From Hyaloscypha bicolor E (lineage: Eukaryota > Ascomycota > Leotiomycetes > Helotiales > Hyaloscyphaceae), in NCBI RefSeq assembly GCF_002865645.1, contig NW_020194615.1, positions 372,001 through 436,000 of the forward strand: 64,000 bases of DNA, in the 5' to 3' direction. Shown here piece after piece: positions 35,972 through 48,707 of this stretch; the first letter of the stretch is position 1; every line of letters begins with the position of its first letter. The notes below the pieces were generated by a model. That model saw only the letters and a program-made list of their open reading frames with translations, did no database searches and was not told the origin of the DNA. The translations under genes and the position numbers were made by a program.

Positions 35972-38900
35972 CATCTGCATTCATGGCCAATGGTCCATCC
36001 TCCCAGAAAACCGCATTCGCACTCGCACTAGGCACCACCCACCACTCATCACTCACCACCCACTACCCACTTCCCTCACATCCACCCCCCCACCCACTCC
36101 CTCCAGATCGCAGCCTCTCTGCGCACCCGTACCGTAAATGTACGTACCGCTCGCGTTGGTATTATTAACCCGCTCTTCTGAGTCACCCCCCTCTCGCGCC
36201 CCGCCTCTGCTGCCGCCTCCACGAATCATAGCACGCCCAGATATTGCATTACCGTACTTATCGTGCTGGTGGATGAGGCTTTCCGCCCAGCGCCGGAGCC
36301 ACCGCTGTCTCCCGACACAATCTGGCCGCCAGGACCCAATGCTTCGGCTGCCACCCTGCCCCAACCCGCGAATCAGATGGCTGCGCTATTGCATGAATAG
36401 CTCCGGAGATGACTTGCCCAAAGGGGCTTCAGAGGGGGAGCCGTCGATCGTCACGCATCACGCTTCCAACACCCACACCTGCATCGAACATTTCTCGGGC
36501 GGCAAAGCACCATATGATGGGAATCGTTTCCCATCCCGTGTCTGATCCGATGCGAGATGTGCGTTCCTGCTCATGTGTCCCATGTATTATTACGCTCTTA
36601 CCAAGCTCGAGCCAAGTCGGGAGAGTTTGCAAAGTTGGCCTTTCTAACGGCAATCTTTGCGCTGCTGCGGCGCACTCTTCCAGTTGAAGGCATCATGCAA
36701 AAACATGCAAAGAGAGCACAGCTCTTCGCTCCTCATGCTTTGACGTCTCACAGCAGGGCCGTGGCGCCGGCACACCCCTTCCGCTCGCTGTAATGATAGA
36801 TTGTGATGCCGGACTGCAGTTGTGCTCATCAGCAAAGGCCGTCCTTCGACTGCCGAAATGTCAAACATAATTGGATATCCCATCCGGTCTCCGCGAGTTT
36901 GAGAGAAACGCCTTCGCCGCCACCGCTGATACTTTTCGGCCTTTCATTTGAACAGAATCTCGCCGCCTGGCTGAGAGCCCTGTGTCATGCTCGGGTAGAG
37001 CTGTGTGTTTCTCACGATTATTCTCAGCTTAATTCTTCCTTCCAGTCTCCAACTTGTTCCTTTTCTCGGATGTCCCTTCACAAGTCACTCTGCGGGCCAA
37101 TCACTCCCCCGGTCTGTCGCCCGTTTTACCCGGAATGAGAGACTTTGCCTCGAGGAGTGCCAGACTCCGAGATTATGAGCGTGCTGCGCGACTTGCTCGC
37201 CTTCGGACGGTCACTTAGCCACGGCTCGTGTGTGCGGCCTCACCAAGTGACGTTCAATAAGTGCGGATGGATCTTGAACGGTCAAGATGTTTAGTTTGCT
37301 GCTACTGACCCATGGCCGGCAGATCGCAGTTGCCAGGCTGGAGAGGCTCCGGCATCGTGAACCATTCGTAAGGCTGGCGGTGCTCAAGGCCAGGCCCCCA
37401 GACTCCAAGAGACTCCCTTGAGGGTTGATCGGAGAATTTCTACCGCTCTTAATCTGTTGCTCCCTTGAGGGTTGGCAACAGGCGTCGACATGCCATGTCC
37501 AAGCGGTGGAGAGTGGGAGGCCATGAACATGGTGCCCGGTCGGGCGATCTCGAGGCTCACCAAACCCTACCGCAGCCTCGCCAGGGACGGAGGGGGGGGA
37601 CAGCGCCCTGCAAGACAGGCTGGCTTCAAAGTTTTCAACATCAACCCGCGACATCCAGAATCTCACTCTTGCAACACAACTGTTTCCCCACCTGCCCGAC
37701 CAGAGGAAGAATCCGCAGCACCGCGGCAGATTAGAACACGAACACGATCTGCCGCATAGTATATTCAGAGGCGGCAGGACCAATCATAAACCTAACTCGG
37801 GGACTGGAAAAGTCGCGCCCGAGTCCTCTCTCGCTGCACGGCAAAAGTTTCTCTCTGACATCTCCGTGCACTTCTTTAGGCCCATGTCGGCGAACGAGGG
37901 TGTGCGGAACGGCTTGGTGTGTGCCATGCCGGCCTGGTGTGCCTCTTGCAAGGTTCACTCGAACGGCGCAGACCAGGAGGGGACGCCATCATCCTGGTCT
38001 CACCCGCTTTCACCCACTTCCACCGTTGAACGCCTTCTTGCACTCCCCCCTGCCTGACAGCTGCTGAGGCCTGGCAGTGTGGCACGCGCGAGCAATGCTT
38101 GCTCACATGCAAACGCCAATATCAACCTCACCACAGCAGCAGCACGACACGATCCGTACCTGACATGAAGCATCTCCCTGCTCCAGATCACAAGCAGAGC
38201 TGGCCCGCGCTGAGAACGGACGGCGGACGCACTAACCTGCAAGCGCGCCAAAAGAATAAAAATACATCGGGCGAAATAATACCTCGGGAGTCGGTACCTG
38301 GATCGCGGCGGGCTCGCTGGATGTCGCTACCCGAGCGCGGTCTTTTGGTTCGCAATCAAATGCCTCTTCAGCCCAGTGAAAATTCTCATGAAAACTCTGA
38401 AATTGACAGTCCCGAAGAATGGCAACTCCGGTGGGGGCGGCGAAGATCGCAACTCTATTCAGTTAAGATTCAATAATTCACGATGCATACGATGCGCGTC
38501 TTGGAAATATTGAAATTGAAGTGAGATGACGACGTGACGTCTTCACATCTAAGCGACGCGACCCCTAAAATAGCCGTTTGAAGATGTTTTAGCTTCACCT
38601 GACCACACCGATCACTGATCAACAAACACCTCCTCATAACAAGAAACGCGTTAGAGTCATGTGCGGGCGTTATTCCTTATTTAGACATTTGCAGCTCTGC
38701 AGCTGCATCTCTGAAGCTGCCCAAGAAAATCTCTTCAGCATCAGTATCATCTCATCAAACGGCACCGCAAGCGTGCTAGCGCTGACTGTCCACTTGCAGC
38801 AGCGACCTCAATTGCTCCACCGGGCTTGATTCCTCGTCCTGATCCAGCAGATATCAGAACTCCCACTCTCACCACGTTTCACAAACAGCCTTCCACGCTC

Positions 38901-40599
38901 CGCGGTGCCCAAAGCGCACGCCTCGTCCGTCCCGCGACAAAGCATCACGGCCTCGCTTCTACAATTCCCCGAGTTTCGAGATCAATGAATCTCCGGATCC
39001 CCAAGCCCCAAACATGCTGGCAGAGATTTGGGAGCCGGCTTCGTCTCCACAGTTGCGTCTGCTCGCGACGTGCTCTCGAAATAAATCCCCCGAAACCTTC
39101 TCAAAAGTCAAAACCCATATCCCAGGCCAATATTCCGCAGGGAGGAACAATAATGGATACGGGTCTCTATGCAAACCGCCTGATTTCGACAGCAGGAGAT
39201 GAGGCTGCAGCTCTTGGTCCTGGTCCTTGCCCATGCAGCCGCAGAGGCAGAGAGGCTGCTCCACTTGCATCCCCGTCTAGACCGCTTCGCCATCCGTGCC
39301 CAGCCTACCCTAACGTCCATCTCACATATACCCGATCTGAGAAGTCTTAACACCTCCACAAATCACGCCTCATCACTCGCCCCCGACAGCAAACAGAGTT
39401 TACGCACGCAGCTCAACGCAGAACTTCCACCTCTCAAAACTCCAGATCTAAAGTACCTGTTCTTTTTCAGCAAATGCCACGTCGAAACTGCAGCCGAGAC
39501 ATCCGGGTTTCGAACCCCACATGTGGTGCATCACCGCTCCTCTCTCTGCCCGTGATCTGCTCTGGACCAAGCAAACGGAGCTCGCTCTCCCTCCCCTCTG
39601 ACTGGTCGGGTCCCATCTTCATTCCGAAAAGCAGCGACCAGAAAACACATGACATTCTCCGCCTTCCCACATATCGCTCGCGCCAATAAGACGCAACGCA
39701 GCCCTATATGTGGAGGTATTATACCTCCCCTCGCCCACCGCCAACACCTGCCTCACCACTCGAAACGACGGTTAGGGCCGATGTTACCAGCCACACCGCG
39801 TTTGATTTTGCGAGCCGTTCTTCTTCCTTCCCAGCCACTTTCCACATGATCATTCAGGAGAAGAGGTCCGCAAGCCACGCAGCTGTGCCTCTGCCCTGCA
39901 CCACATCATCGAATCCTTCCCCTTCCCGATATCGTCTGCCGTGCATGATATCTGGGTACCGCAAATTGTATTCAACGCAAGTTGTGGATGTGAAGACGAC
40001 CTGCAGCAACCCTGCATGATGAGAAAGCCACAATATCTCTCGATAGACTCAACGATCGGTACTCTTTCTCCCCAACCCTCCTCCACAGCTGAGCGCACAT
40101 GCAAAACGACATCTGCTTTTCGCCGCCCTGCTCCCCGCTTCTGGGCGTGACTTCAGGGGGCAGTAAATGTGAGTGGTGCCAGTAGACGCAATCCTTCGCT
40201 TTTCCATCCAATATCCACCAACTCCTTTCCCAACAAAAATCCTTTCCTTCTAATCATCACTGTCATGTTTGACGTCAAACCTCCCATCGGGGCGTTCGGC
40301 GTAATACAACACGTCATGCACGCCTCCAAGCCTCTTCATCTCGGAGGGGAGGGCCATCCATCTCACAACTGAGTAGTTGCAACGAGGAAAGACCCCTTAA
40401 GGAAGAAAAAATTACCAATTCATACAGTACGTAAATAAACGTGTATGTATGGGGGGGTGCGGATGCAAGTCTCCCCGTTTCAATTTCTGGTTCTGCAAAT
40501 TGGGGGATTCGGGGCCTGCTTGCCTGCTTGCCTGCCTGGGAAGAAAGGACAAGACAAGATAGGCAAGGTAAGGTAGCGTAGCGTAAGCGCAGGTCGCGG

Positions 40600-40627
40600 G
40601 GAAGCAAGCAAGCAAGCAAGCAAGCAC
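40600..40627. repeat. Microsatellite (AAGC)n
   Basis: About six AAGC/GCAA tetranucleotides in a purine-rich stretch. Confidence 0.9.
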
Positions 40628-41752
40628 GGGGGAGCGAGTGGAGGGCTGAGCTGAGCGCGATCTCAACAGTAAGTAAGGGCCTTCGCGAGGTGCCCATGCC
40701 CTCGCCCCCTCCCTGCTTGTATGTGCGTGTGCGTGTGTGTGATCGGGGTGTTTTCCGCGACGCCCAGGGGAGGGTGATGGCTTTTTCAGGGAGGTGGTCC
40801 GGGGTGATGACGAGCGTCTCTCGAGGTTGCGCAAGTGACGAGGCTGACTGAGGTGGAAGGCAAGGCAAGGCAAGGCGACAAACAAACAAACAAACAGTTC
40901 GGTTCACGGGAGTCAAGGCTTTCGCTGTATAGGCAGATCAGGAATCAAGACATAGATAGCTTCCGGGTACCTTCAACTCGTGCTACTTACGTCGCTATTG
41001 CTATACCTCGGAGACTTGCACTGTTTTTTTTCTTCGAATCAAATCGATTTGTTTAAGGCGAGGAAGGGAAAGGGGGCTAGCACGTGATCAGCTCGACCTC
41101 AAAGTCCTTCCAGCACCGCAATCCTCTCACGTCGAGAGAGAGCCTCATCCCACTCTCTGCATCATACTCTATCGCATTTCCACGGCTATCCTTATTATTT
41201 CTCACACGCGTGCATGCAGCATGCAGAATTACTGCAAAAGACAAGACAAAAAGATAAATCTTACAAGGCAATAAACACTTTCCTCCATTTCTCGATCCTC
41301 TTTTTTTGTATGCGTCGCAAATTAAGAAGAAGGAGAAAACGCGGATCCGGTTCTTTTTTTGAGTCTTTGTCTTTCCAGACGTGGGGAGAGGGAGCGAGGG
41401 GAGAGAGGGGGGTCTGGCTAGGTATTACTACGTGAGGCCTATGAGCCGGAGTTGAAGATGTTGGTTGCTTTTTCTTCCGATGATTGAATGAATGATCTTA
41501 GAGAAAAAAAAAGGAGAAGAAGGTGAATTACGAATATGAAGCAAGGAGATATTTTTTGTGCATCAAAGAAATTAGACAAGTAAAGTATGTCTGTGGTGTT
41601 GGAGCATAGAAGTTCGTTCCTTGAACCAGCATTCAAAGCACCTAGTCATCCGTACCAAAGGAGCAAAGTCCAAACCCTCAGAACGCGAACCAAGATTGCA
41701 AACATTCGGCATTGAAGGTTGTAACGGATCTAGATCTATTGTGAACTTCCCT

Positions 41753-43660
41753 TTATAGAATATATCGGAATCCCTTGTTGTCGATTTCCGTCATATCGAG
41801 CATGCCGCGTTCAATCGCCTCCTTCTCCTCCTCTTCAGATAGCTCGCCACGAGCAGCCTGCTCGGCATCCCGCTTCTTGTTGCTCCTGTTCATGTACACG
41901 TACAGGATCACAACCATCAGTAACTTGACGCTGTACCCGACAAGCATCGCTATATACGCACTGTGATACCGAGCTATTTCTCATCAACATCAACAACATG
42001 CCATGGTCAAAGAGAAGAAAATAACGGGGAAGAAAAGAAAAGAAAGAGGGAGATGGGATACATACGCGCTTCTTTCGCAATGAACGTCTGCGGGCCCACA
42101 ATATTCCCAACACAGTACCCCGTAAACAGCACCGCGCCAGTCAACTGTTTCTTCGTGTACCCGGCCACATTACTACTCACCATCGTCAAGCTCATGCTAA
42201 ACCCCAGACCCTGGAAATAGCACAACCACAACGCTACAAGCCGTCCCCATTTATTCTCATCCGACAGTCCAACAAGCAACCCAGCCCCGAGAATACATAC
42301 ACTGTTCGCAAAAATCATCACGATGCAACGTGTATTGTCCGGCCACCTCGTACACACGAACCCCCCGGCAAGCAGTGCAAGGAACTGCACCGCACCGCCA
42401 GGGATCTGCAAGTACTGGGTCCCGAGCGTGTCGAAGCCAAAACTGGCCACGATGATCGAAGTGAAGGACGTGAGCGCGGCGTTCGGCACCTGCGCGCCGA
42501 CCGCCATGACGAACAGGATCCATGTCTTGGGATCGCGGACCGTTTGCAGCGCTTGGTAGGCCTGGAAGTGGTGGTTCTTGACGCCTTGGCGGTTCGCGGC
42601 TACGCGCTGGATGGCGAGCATGCGTTCGTGCGGGGCGAGGAAGGCTGCTGTGGAGGGGAGGTCGGGGAGGATGAGGAGGGAGATGATGCCCCAGGTTATC
42701 GAGAGGGCGCCGAAGATCAGGAAGACGTACATCCATTGCGGAAGGCCCGTGGTGATGTGGCCGACTGCATAGCCGATTAGGCCGCCGAACATGGTTGCTA
42801 TGCCGTTTGTGCAGCTGGTGAAGAGGGTGAGCATTGAGTTTTGTCTTGGAAGTTGAACAAAGAGGGCGAAGTTCCATAATTGGCTGGAGCATTCTGGTTG
42901 CAGAGAAAGGAAAGGGGAGGTTCAAACGAGGTGATCCAGAAGAAGAGTGATAGGCAGGGTGGCAATGACAGAGGGAAAGTCACGTACTAATAGATCTCCA
43001 GCCTCAACGGCTGCTCAGCAGAGGTATACCACATGCTCATCAACAACACGAACCCAGGATTTACCGTCGCCTCCAGCGCCCCGAGAAAGAATCTGTTTGT
43101 CGCGATGCCTCCAAAAGAAACACATGCCGGCGTTGTAATGAGTATAATGCCCCACGCAATCGTTGCCAGAGAAAGAAATTTGCTGATTGGCAAACGCTGA
43201 AGCAGATATCCGGAGGGGAACTGGAAGAGCAAGTAGCCAAAGTAGAAGATGGAACCTGTTCACCACCACCACCACCACCACCATTAGAAACTTGATAACG
43301 CGAAAGATAGAGTTGGGAGGTAGGTGAAATACCAAGCCACGAATAATCCTGCGCTTTCAAATGCGTGCCTTTCTGCAATCCATACACACTTGAGAAATTA
43401 ATCGAGTTCTTGTCCAGGTACTGCAACATATACGTCACAAACAATATTGGGATGATTCTGAAATCTATCTTCCTGAGCACGCGCTTTTGTTCGGCTGGGG
43501 AGACCTCGATCTCTCTCCCTGACTTATAGAGCGCATAATTATCATCGACGTGGATCGAGGGGAGGTTGGGTGAGATCTCATCTGCATTTTGAGCTTCCCG
43601 GGAAGCTTCCGGATGAGTTGGAGCTCCTGTAATATCTTTCTCTGGATCTGCTGACGCCAT
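41753..43660 (-). CDS. MFS transporter, Dal5/Tna1-type anion:cation symporter family
   Basis: Four exons: 43660-43333, 43255-42988, 42814-42066, 41973-41753; 521 residues, frame exact. About 12 hydrophobic helices are expected. Typical blocks of the fungal allantoate-permease-like branch are visible: a hydrophilic N-terminus, then RIIPILFVTYMLQYLDKNSI (helix 1), SIFYFGYLLFQFPSGYLL, RFFLGALEATVNPGF, GIATMFGGLIGYAVGHI, and a charged C-terminal tail. The family imports small organic anions such as allantoate, nicotinate, pantothenate or related compounds with protons. The substrate cannot be read from sequence. Plasma-membrane location is inferred. The first intron contains a (CCA)n microsatellite. 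The intron at 42815-42987 is long (173 bp). Confidence 0.9.
43261..43284. repeat. Microsatellite (CCA)8 inside an MFS intron
   Basis: Lies just upstream of the acceptor of the first MFS intron (43256-43332), read as GGT triplets on the coding strand. Confidence 0.9.
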
Positions 43661-45411
43661 GGCCGAAGATTGAAGAACGAAGAAGATGGTGATGAAGTGT
43701 GCTTTGGGTTGAGGATCTTCAAGAGCAATGACTTCATCCACTCGGCAGATCCTCAGGAGCAACTTTCCTTTCGCATTGGAGAAGAACGAAGGTCTCTTTA
43801 TGAATATAAGCAGAAAACTCTAGAGATAAGAAAAGGGAGGATCCATCCTCCCTCCCTCCCTACCTTCTGCAGGCTTCGCAAAACCTTACATTTCATGCCC
43901 CGCTCCGTGCTTCAGGAACCTGGCCGCCAACCACAGCCACATATCAGAAGAGGAGACTTCCCGAGCAGGGCAGTGCGCCGCGCCGCGTGCCATTTGTGCG
44001 TCTAGAAGACACGAAGAAGGTAGAATTGTCGACGAAAGATCGGCGCGAGGTGGGGAAGACGGTGATGCGATGGCGGGGTCTGACTGCTTTAGCCGATGTC
44101 GTGATTTCAGAGGAGGTTGTCGTGCTGGGAGATTGCGCGTGAGACATGGAAGAGATTGTAAAGATATAGGACTAGCCCACGGAACGTAGCGAAGATTGAG
44201 GGGTCATTGTTTGAGTTGATAGTTTCGTAGTTGTTTGAGGAACTTGAAGCACAGTTCGAGCTTTAAGTCAGGCTGTGAGGGGGGAAATTCGCTTGAGCCT
44301 TAGGCATACATTTCGCTTAATTATGGCGCTAAGGAGTATTTAGCCTCGCTCCCAAGCTTCTACGAGCTCCAGGCTTCTCTTCTGGAATTGAACGTAATTC
44401 TAGAAATCTCTTGTGTTCATACGTAACGTGACTTTCACCTGGTAATTCAGTAACCTGGTACTTGGTTCACTTCTGCCTATCTTACCTGAGGATCTTCAAG
44501 GCTCTGGTCATGTGATCACCCCCCTTTCACCCAATGAATTGCTCATGATTCTAAGATCCTATCAAACCACACATCCACAAAAGCATCTCTATCAAACAGC
44601 GACTTGTAACAACCCTTTAAGTAGGGAGACTCTAAACGAAGTTTCATTCGGATTCTTGTTCCCGAATCCCTCCCAACGGCCACTTCTGACGTGTCAAAGT
44701 TGACAGGTTCGGCCACTCATTCATTCACACCTGGCACTGGGAGATTCGCAGCGTAATGTTTACAAATTTCATGGTTATGAGAGCCTTCTCTGTTTTGAGC
44801 AGAGACCGCAGCAAGCTCTCAGAAAAAGGAAACATTGGAAGTGTCTGCTATTGGCGGAGCGCTGACCGAGCGGCTGCAAGTGTTCAGCCCCGCAGAATGC
44901 CTTGCCTTCCGCACCACATGTTTAAGGTTGGGCTTTCCATTGCAACATTCTTCAAGAGCATCTCTCTAACCCTTCACGACTACTCTGGAACGACGCTGGT
45001 TTACGATCTCTGCGAGCGCTCAGCACTTCAACTTCGTGGGCAGGTTCAGCTTGTCTCAAAGAACAATCGAGCTGAATTTGAGCTTGCGGGTACGAGACTC
45101 CCGTGTCTTCTCTTCACTCCTGCTGCTCCATATCGAGGTGGACTCTTGTGATCTATGATCGGTGCATCTGACAGACCTGGAAATTGTTCGGAACCTGGGC
45201 CACCGCTTCCAATATCGACCTCGTCAAGCGATTTCAAGACATCCACTTCCTGCGACACCAAGAGAGCGAGAATCTCTACTCAATCAAGACTCTGCGGAAG
45301 CCTTCAACTTTATAGTTTGTCAGTCCAAACTCCACCTATTAGTCTGGGAACCGCGGCGGCAGCCCCTGCACGTCAGAAGAAGCTCTTTTCGATTCTTGAT
45401 TCTCGGTCACA
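43661..45411. other. Intergenic region, divergent promoters
   Basis: About 1.75 kb between the start of the MFS gene (minus) and the start of the 918-codon gene (plus). No gene is supported; short frames at 44756-45151 and 45155-45596 lack coding character. Confidence 0.5.
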
Positions 45412-48168
45412 ATGTGCTTCCTCATCGTGGAAAGATACAGCGTCTGCAGGTGTTTGTACTACAAACACTCTGTAGACATGTGCGAAAAGTACGGGAAACG
45501 AGGCCACACTGTTCAGGAACGGACAGTCCTTGTCGGATACGCGTGCGGAAAGCACAGCCAAAACGTCGACGGACGCGCGCCTCCACCAGCAGATGAGAGA
45601 TACTCCGACAGTAAAGCACTTTCCTCGACTAAAGGCTCTCAACTTGGCGAATTCCGCGCAAGCAAGCGGACGAATTCGCCACCGGAAACTGTTGAGACAG
45701 CGGTAGAGAATGTCGCGGACGATGTGATGGAAAATTTGAACAGTCTGCTGGGTGATCAGCTCGACGAAGTTATTCTACCTCCTCCATTAGTTGAAGACCC
45801 TCGGGCAGCTGATCGTTTGACCTATCTGGAACCACTGCGAGCTCGGCTACTTGATTCCGAAGCGTACTTCACCTCCTTGTCGGAGCTCGAACAGAACATA
45901 TGGTTGAACTCGTCACTCTGTGCAGCCAATTCTCGGATACGCCATGACTTGGAAACGTCAATACAATTGGGATCGCCAATTCAATTGGGGTATGGTAGGT
46001 TTGCAACGTGTGTGACCTACCCCGAGATTTCTCCCCACCTCCTTGAGAAATCAATGAACTTTCTAAAACCGCTACTTGATGATGATCTCACTTCTCTGCG
46101 AGAGGGTAGCCGGTGTCCCAAAGTTCTCTGCCGACACGCCGAATGTCGAAATATCATCACGAGGACGTATCTCAACCTACGGCGGTTACAACTTGCTGGT
46201 TTTTGCGGTCCCCATTTCAGCATAATCATTGCAGACGAAAATCGGCAGAATGTCGTAAGGCTTCTGACAGTTGAAGTTTCTGAAATTGTTGAAATTCTAA
46301 AAGCTCTTGAGACATGGCTGCAGGACATAGTGCTGAAATATCGCAACGGGAACTTCGGTAAGGAAGACTATAACATAAAGACGAACTCTAATTTCGAGCA
46401 TGCGCTCTCAAAGTCTCCATCTTTCACATGGATTTCTGCAGCACAGCCCGGATCCGATCAACTACGACTAGAGCTGGTCTGGCGGTATGTTTGCATGTTA
46501 GATGTTGGGGTAGTGATCTACGCCGGCGCTCATTTGAACGACATCCGTTCTGAAAAGTATCGCTGGGAGAGCCGGGGCATCCTTATCGAATCTCCCCCAT
46601 TTCCATTTTTGGAAAACGAACCTCCCGTGTCTATCACAACCGTCAGTCGTTTCTTTCTACGATGTTTGAACAGATTCCACGATGGCAAACCTGTATTGGT
46701 CTTTCATCATGACCGATTTGTGAATAAAGGGCTCTATCTGTCTACTACTATGACTGCGTTTGCGGACATTTGGGGACCGTTATGGAAGGGTGTAGACCAG
46801 AAAGATCCAAGCAAACACGCTGCTTATATTGTCGGCAACGGATCCATTCATCCTTGGAAGCACGATCCAAAAAGAGATCCTCCCTTAGAAAAGGAAGTTC
46901 TGTGCCACTGGGTTTCTGATGATGTGTGGGATGAAGGTTTCGGTCTTGATTTGTCTTCAAACATAGACCAAAGATCCTTCGACGGTTCAGAACAACTCCT
47001 CATCGGAGCGCCCACGCTAGCGGAGTTAGAAATCAACAGCAAATGCCGACTTTCTATCAGCCAAGCAAGGCAAAATTTGAGAGATATGGGACGGCTTTGT
47101 ATTCTTGGTGCTGCAAGACCGTATCTCTACAGTGACGGAAGCCAATATCAACTTCAGGTTGGGTATAGCGGGGTTAACGCATCTGCAACGAAGCAGTACA
47201 AACGAAATTCTGGACAAACACTCAAGAAAGTTCTAGTAGAGCTTTGGTCAATGGAGCCTGACCTCCGAGACCCAAAAATGTTATCAGACCTACACGGAGT
47301 TGAGGTATCTCCGTGTACTCATAACACCCAGCGAGTTTCCTTAGCATACCTCCTTGGTTTGGATTGTATGGCCTCGTTGTTGTCCGGCTTCAGTTGGAAA
47401 TCCGAACAGTACAAGAACGAACATTTTGAAACACTCAAAGATCATTCTCGAGAACTGCGGCAATTAAATTCCGAATTCCGTGAACAGTTCGAGCAAGCAG
47501 TTATGCTTTGCCTCAAAATGTTAAGCAAGACCGGGGTAGACCGGAAAGACAACAATGCTTTCACGGTTTTCCTATCGTCGGCATGTACACCGAAGCCAGA
47601 GCTCGCCACTCTGGTAGCGACCGAGCACAACTGGATTGGACTTTTGAAAGACACCGCTACCGATTGTGCTATGGCGGCTTTCGGAGACCAGTGCTTGGAG
47701 TTCAAGCACAATGGCGGAGCTACGTGTGGTGGGGTTGGCAAGTCAGCTTTTCTGACGGCTCTTGTACCCAACGGACTTTCAGAATCCCCTCTCAAGGCAA
47801 AAATCGGGTCAACAGACGCCCCGGATTCCGCCACGTGGGCTTGGAGCTGGGATCTGGAGAAGTTGCAGGTCGGAGAGGGCTTTTGGCTTGGTGAGCGGGG
47901 AACATTGCGAGTGAAGGGTCGATTGGCGAGTGGTGTTCTGGTCACGGAATGGCAGCCTTCACGGCTGAAAAGCGCTGTGAAGTTGTTTGTCGGGAAGGAG
48001 TATCCACATCGAGAATATGCTGAAATTGATCAGAGTGGAGAGGGAGGTGTAAAGCCCATTCCTGTGGTTGTTATTTCGGACCGCGCGAGGGTAGGGAGGA
48101 AAGGTGGGTCGGCTTTTATTCGTGTGGTAGGGTGGGGAAAGGGGGTCGCGAAGGAGGAAGAGAAGTGA
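45412..48168 (+). CDS. Uncharacterised 918-residue protein with Cys/His-rich N-terminus
   Basis: Single uninterrupted frame of 918 codons from an ATG, unlike the intron-rich NLR and SNF2 genes around it. The first 48 residues hold a regular metal-ligand-like set: C12-x-C14, H19, C24, H32, C45-x2-H48. A small zinc-binding module is plausible. The acidic linker (about 95-125) is followed by a long mixed alpha/beta region without a motif I recognise (for example YIVGNGSIHPW near residue 470). The C-terminus is basic. No signal peptide or membrane helix is evident. The N-terminus resembles hypothetical proteins I associate with Pezizomycotina, but I cannot assign a function. It is the last gene before the MITE nest and the second NLR gene. 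Confidence 0.8.
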   Translation: MCFLIVERYSVCRCLYYKHSVDMCEKYGKRGHTVQERTVLVGYACGKHSQNVDGRAPPPADERYSDSKALSSTKGSQLGEFRASKRTNSPPETVETAVENVADDVMENLNSLLGDQLDEVILPPPLVEDPRAADRLTYLEPLRARLLDSEAYFTSLSELEQNIWLNSSLCAANSRIRHDLETSIQLGSPIQLGYGRFATCVTYPEISPHLLEKSMNFLKPLLDDDLTSLREGSRCPKVLCRHAECRNIITRTYLNLRRLQLAGFCGPHFSIIIADENRQNVVRLLTVEVSEIVEILKALETWLQDIVLKYRNGNFGKEDYNIKTNSNFEHALSKSPSFTWISAAQPGSDQLRLELVWRYVCMLDVGVVIYAGAHLNDIRSEKYRWESRGILIESPPFPFLENEPPVSITTVSRFFLRCLNRFHDGKPVLVFHHDRFVNKGLYLSTTMTAFADIWGPLWKGVDQKDPSKHAAYIVGNGSIHPWKHDPKRDPPLEKEVLCHWVSDDVWDEGFGLDLSSNIDQRSFDGSEQLLIGAPTLAELEINSKCRLSISQARQNLRDMGRLCILGAARPYLYSDGSQYQLQVGYSGVNASATKQYKRNSGQTLKKVLVELWSMEPDLRDPKMLSDLHGVEVSPCTHNTQRVSLAYLLGLDCMASLLSGFSWKSEQYKNEHFETLKDHSRELRQLNSEFREQFEQAVMLCLKMLSKTGVDRKDNNAFTVFLSSACTPKPELATLVATEHNWIGLLKDTATDCAMAAFGDQCLEFKHNGGATCGGVGKSAFLTALVPNGLSESPLKAKIGSTDAPDSATWAWSWDLEKLQVGEGFWLGERGTLRVKGRLASGVLVTEWQPSRLKSAVKLFVGKEYPHREYAEIDQSGEGGVKPIPVVVISDRARVGRKGGSAFIRVVGWGKGVAKEEEK

Positions 48169-48707
48169 ATCGATTTCCAGAAGGGGAGGGAGGCGAAATG
48201 CACTCCTTCTTGTGGACCACAGTACTATGTTCGTGATGTGGTATGATAATGGGAGTATTGGCTCAGAGAGTGGTTCACGAAGGTGAAGGGAATGATGATG
48301 ACTGGAAAATCTTGGATGAAGACGGATTCACAAATAACTGATTTGAATTTTTCCCTTTCATTATATCATTTAGTCATTTAAACGAAGATTCCTCATGGTT
48401 CGGAAAAGGGTCTAATTCAGAGATCAAATTATAACCATCGAAAACATCTTCTGATATTGAATAGCTTATTCACCATATAATTGCTCTATATAGCTTGGTT
48501 TAGACTAAGAGGCTGTATATATATAACATGAAAGCACCTCCGCTCAGTATACACAGTCTTCTGCAAGCATTTCAACCCAAAGTAATCAAATATAGCAACG
48601 CCAATACACATCACTCACAAACCAAAAGAATTGCGCGTACATGTCACCCCGTACACCTTCACAAGTCTATCTCTTCGCACATCCTCCAACCTCCTAAGCA
48701 AAACCCT
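48169..48707. other. 3' flank of the 918-codon gene
   Basis: AT-rich spacer without a supported gene, leading into the MITE nest. Confidence 0.5.

Larger units (their letters stand above)
29941..41752. other. 11.8-kb region without a convincing protein gene
   Basis: Lies upstream of the minus-strand MedA-like gene and ends at the 3' end of the MFS gene. Open frames up to about 200 codons occur on both strands, but they overlap one another, are compositionally extreme (Arg, Ser, Pro or Ala) and show no family motif. I also saw no tRNA or rRNA. It contains several microsatellites, listed separately. Much of it is probably the extended promoter and 5' leader of the developmental regulator. Non-coding RNA genes cannot be excluded by eye. 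Confidence 0.5.

Noticed and set aside
35781..36137. Frame encoding a poly-Cys or poly-Ala stretch
   Set aside because: The run is produced by the (GCT)11 microsatellite and not by a protein domain.
30319..36545. Many overlapping open frames of 60-208 codons on both strands
   Set aside because: They overlap in several frames, have skewed Arg/Ser/Pro/Ala composition driven by GC-rich and triplet repeats, and show no motif or splice-linked extension.
39500..39520. GGGTTTCGAACCCC, similar to a tRNA B box
   Set aside because: No matching A box, anticodon arm or acceptor stem could be found around it; probably a chance palindrome.
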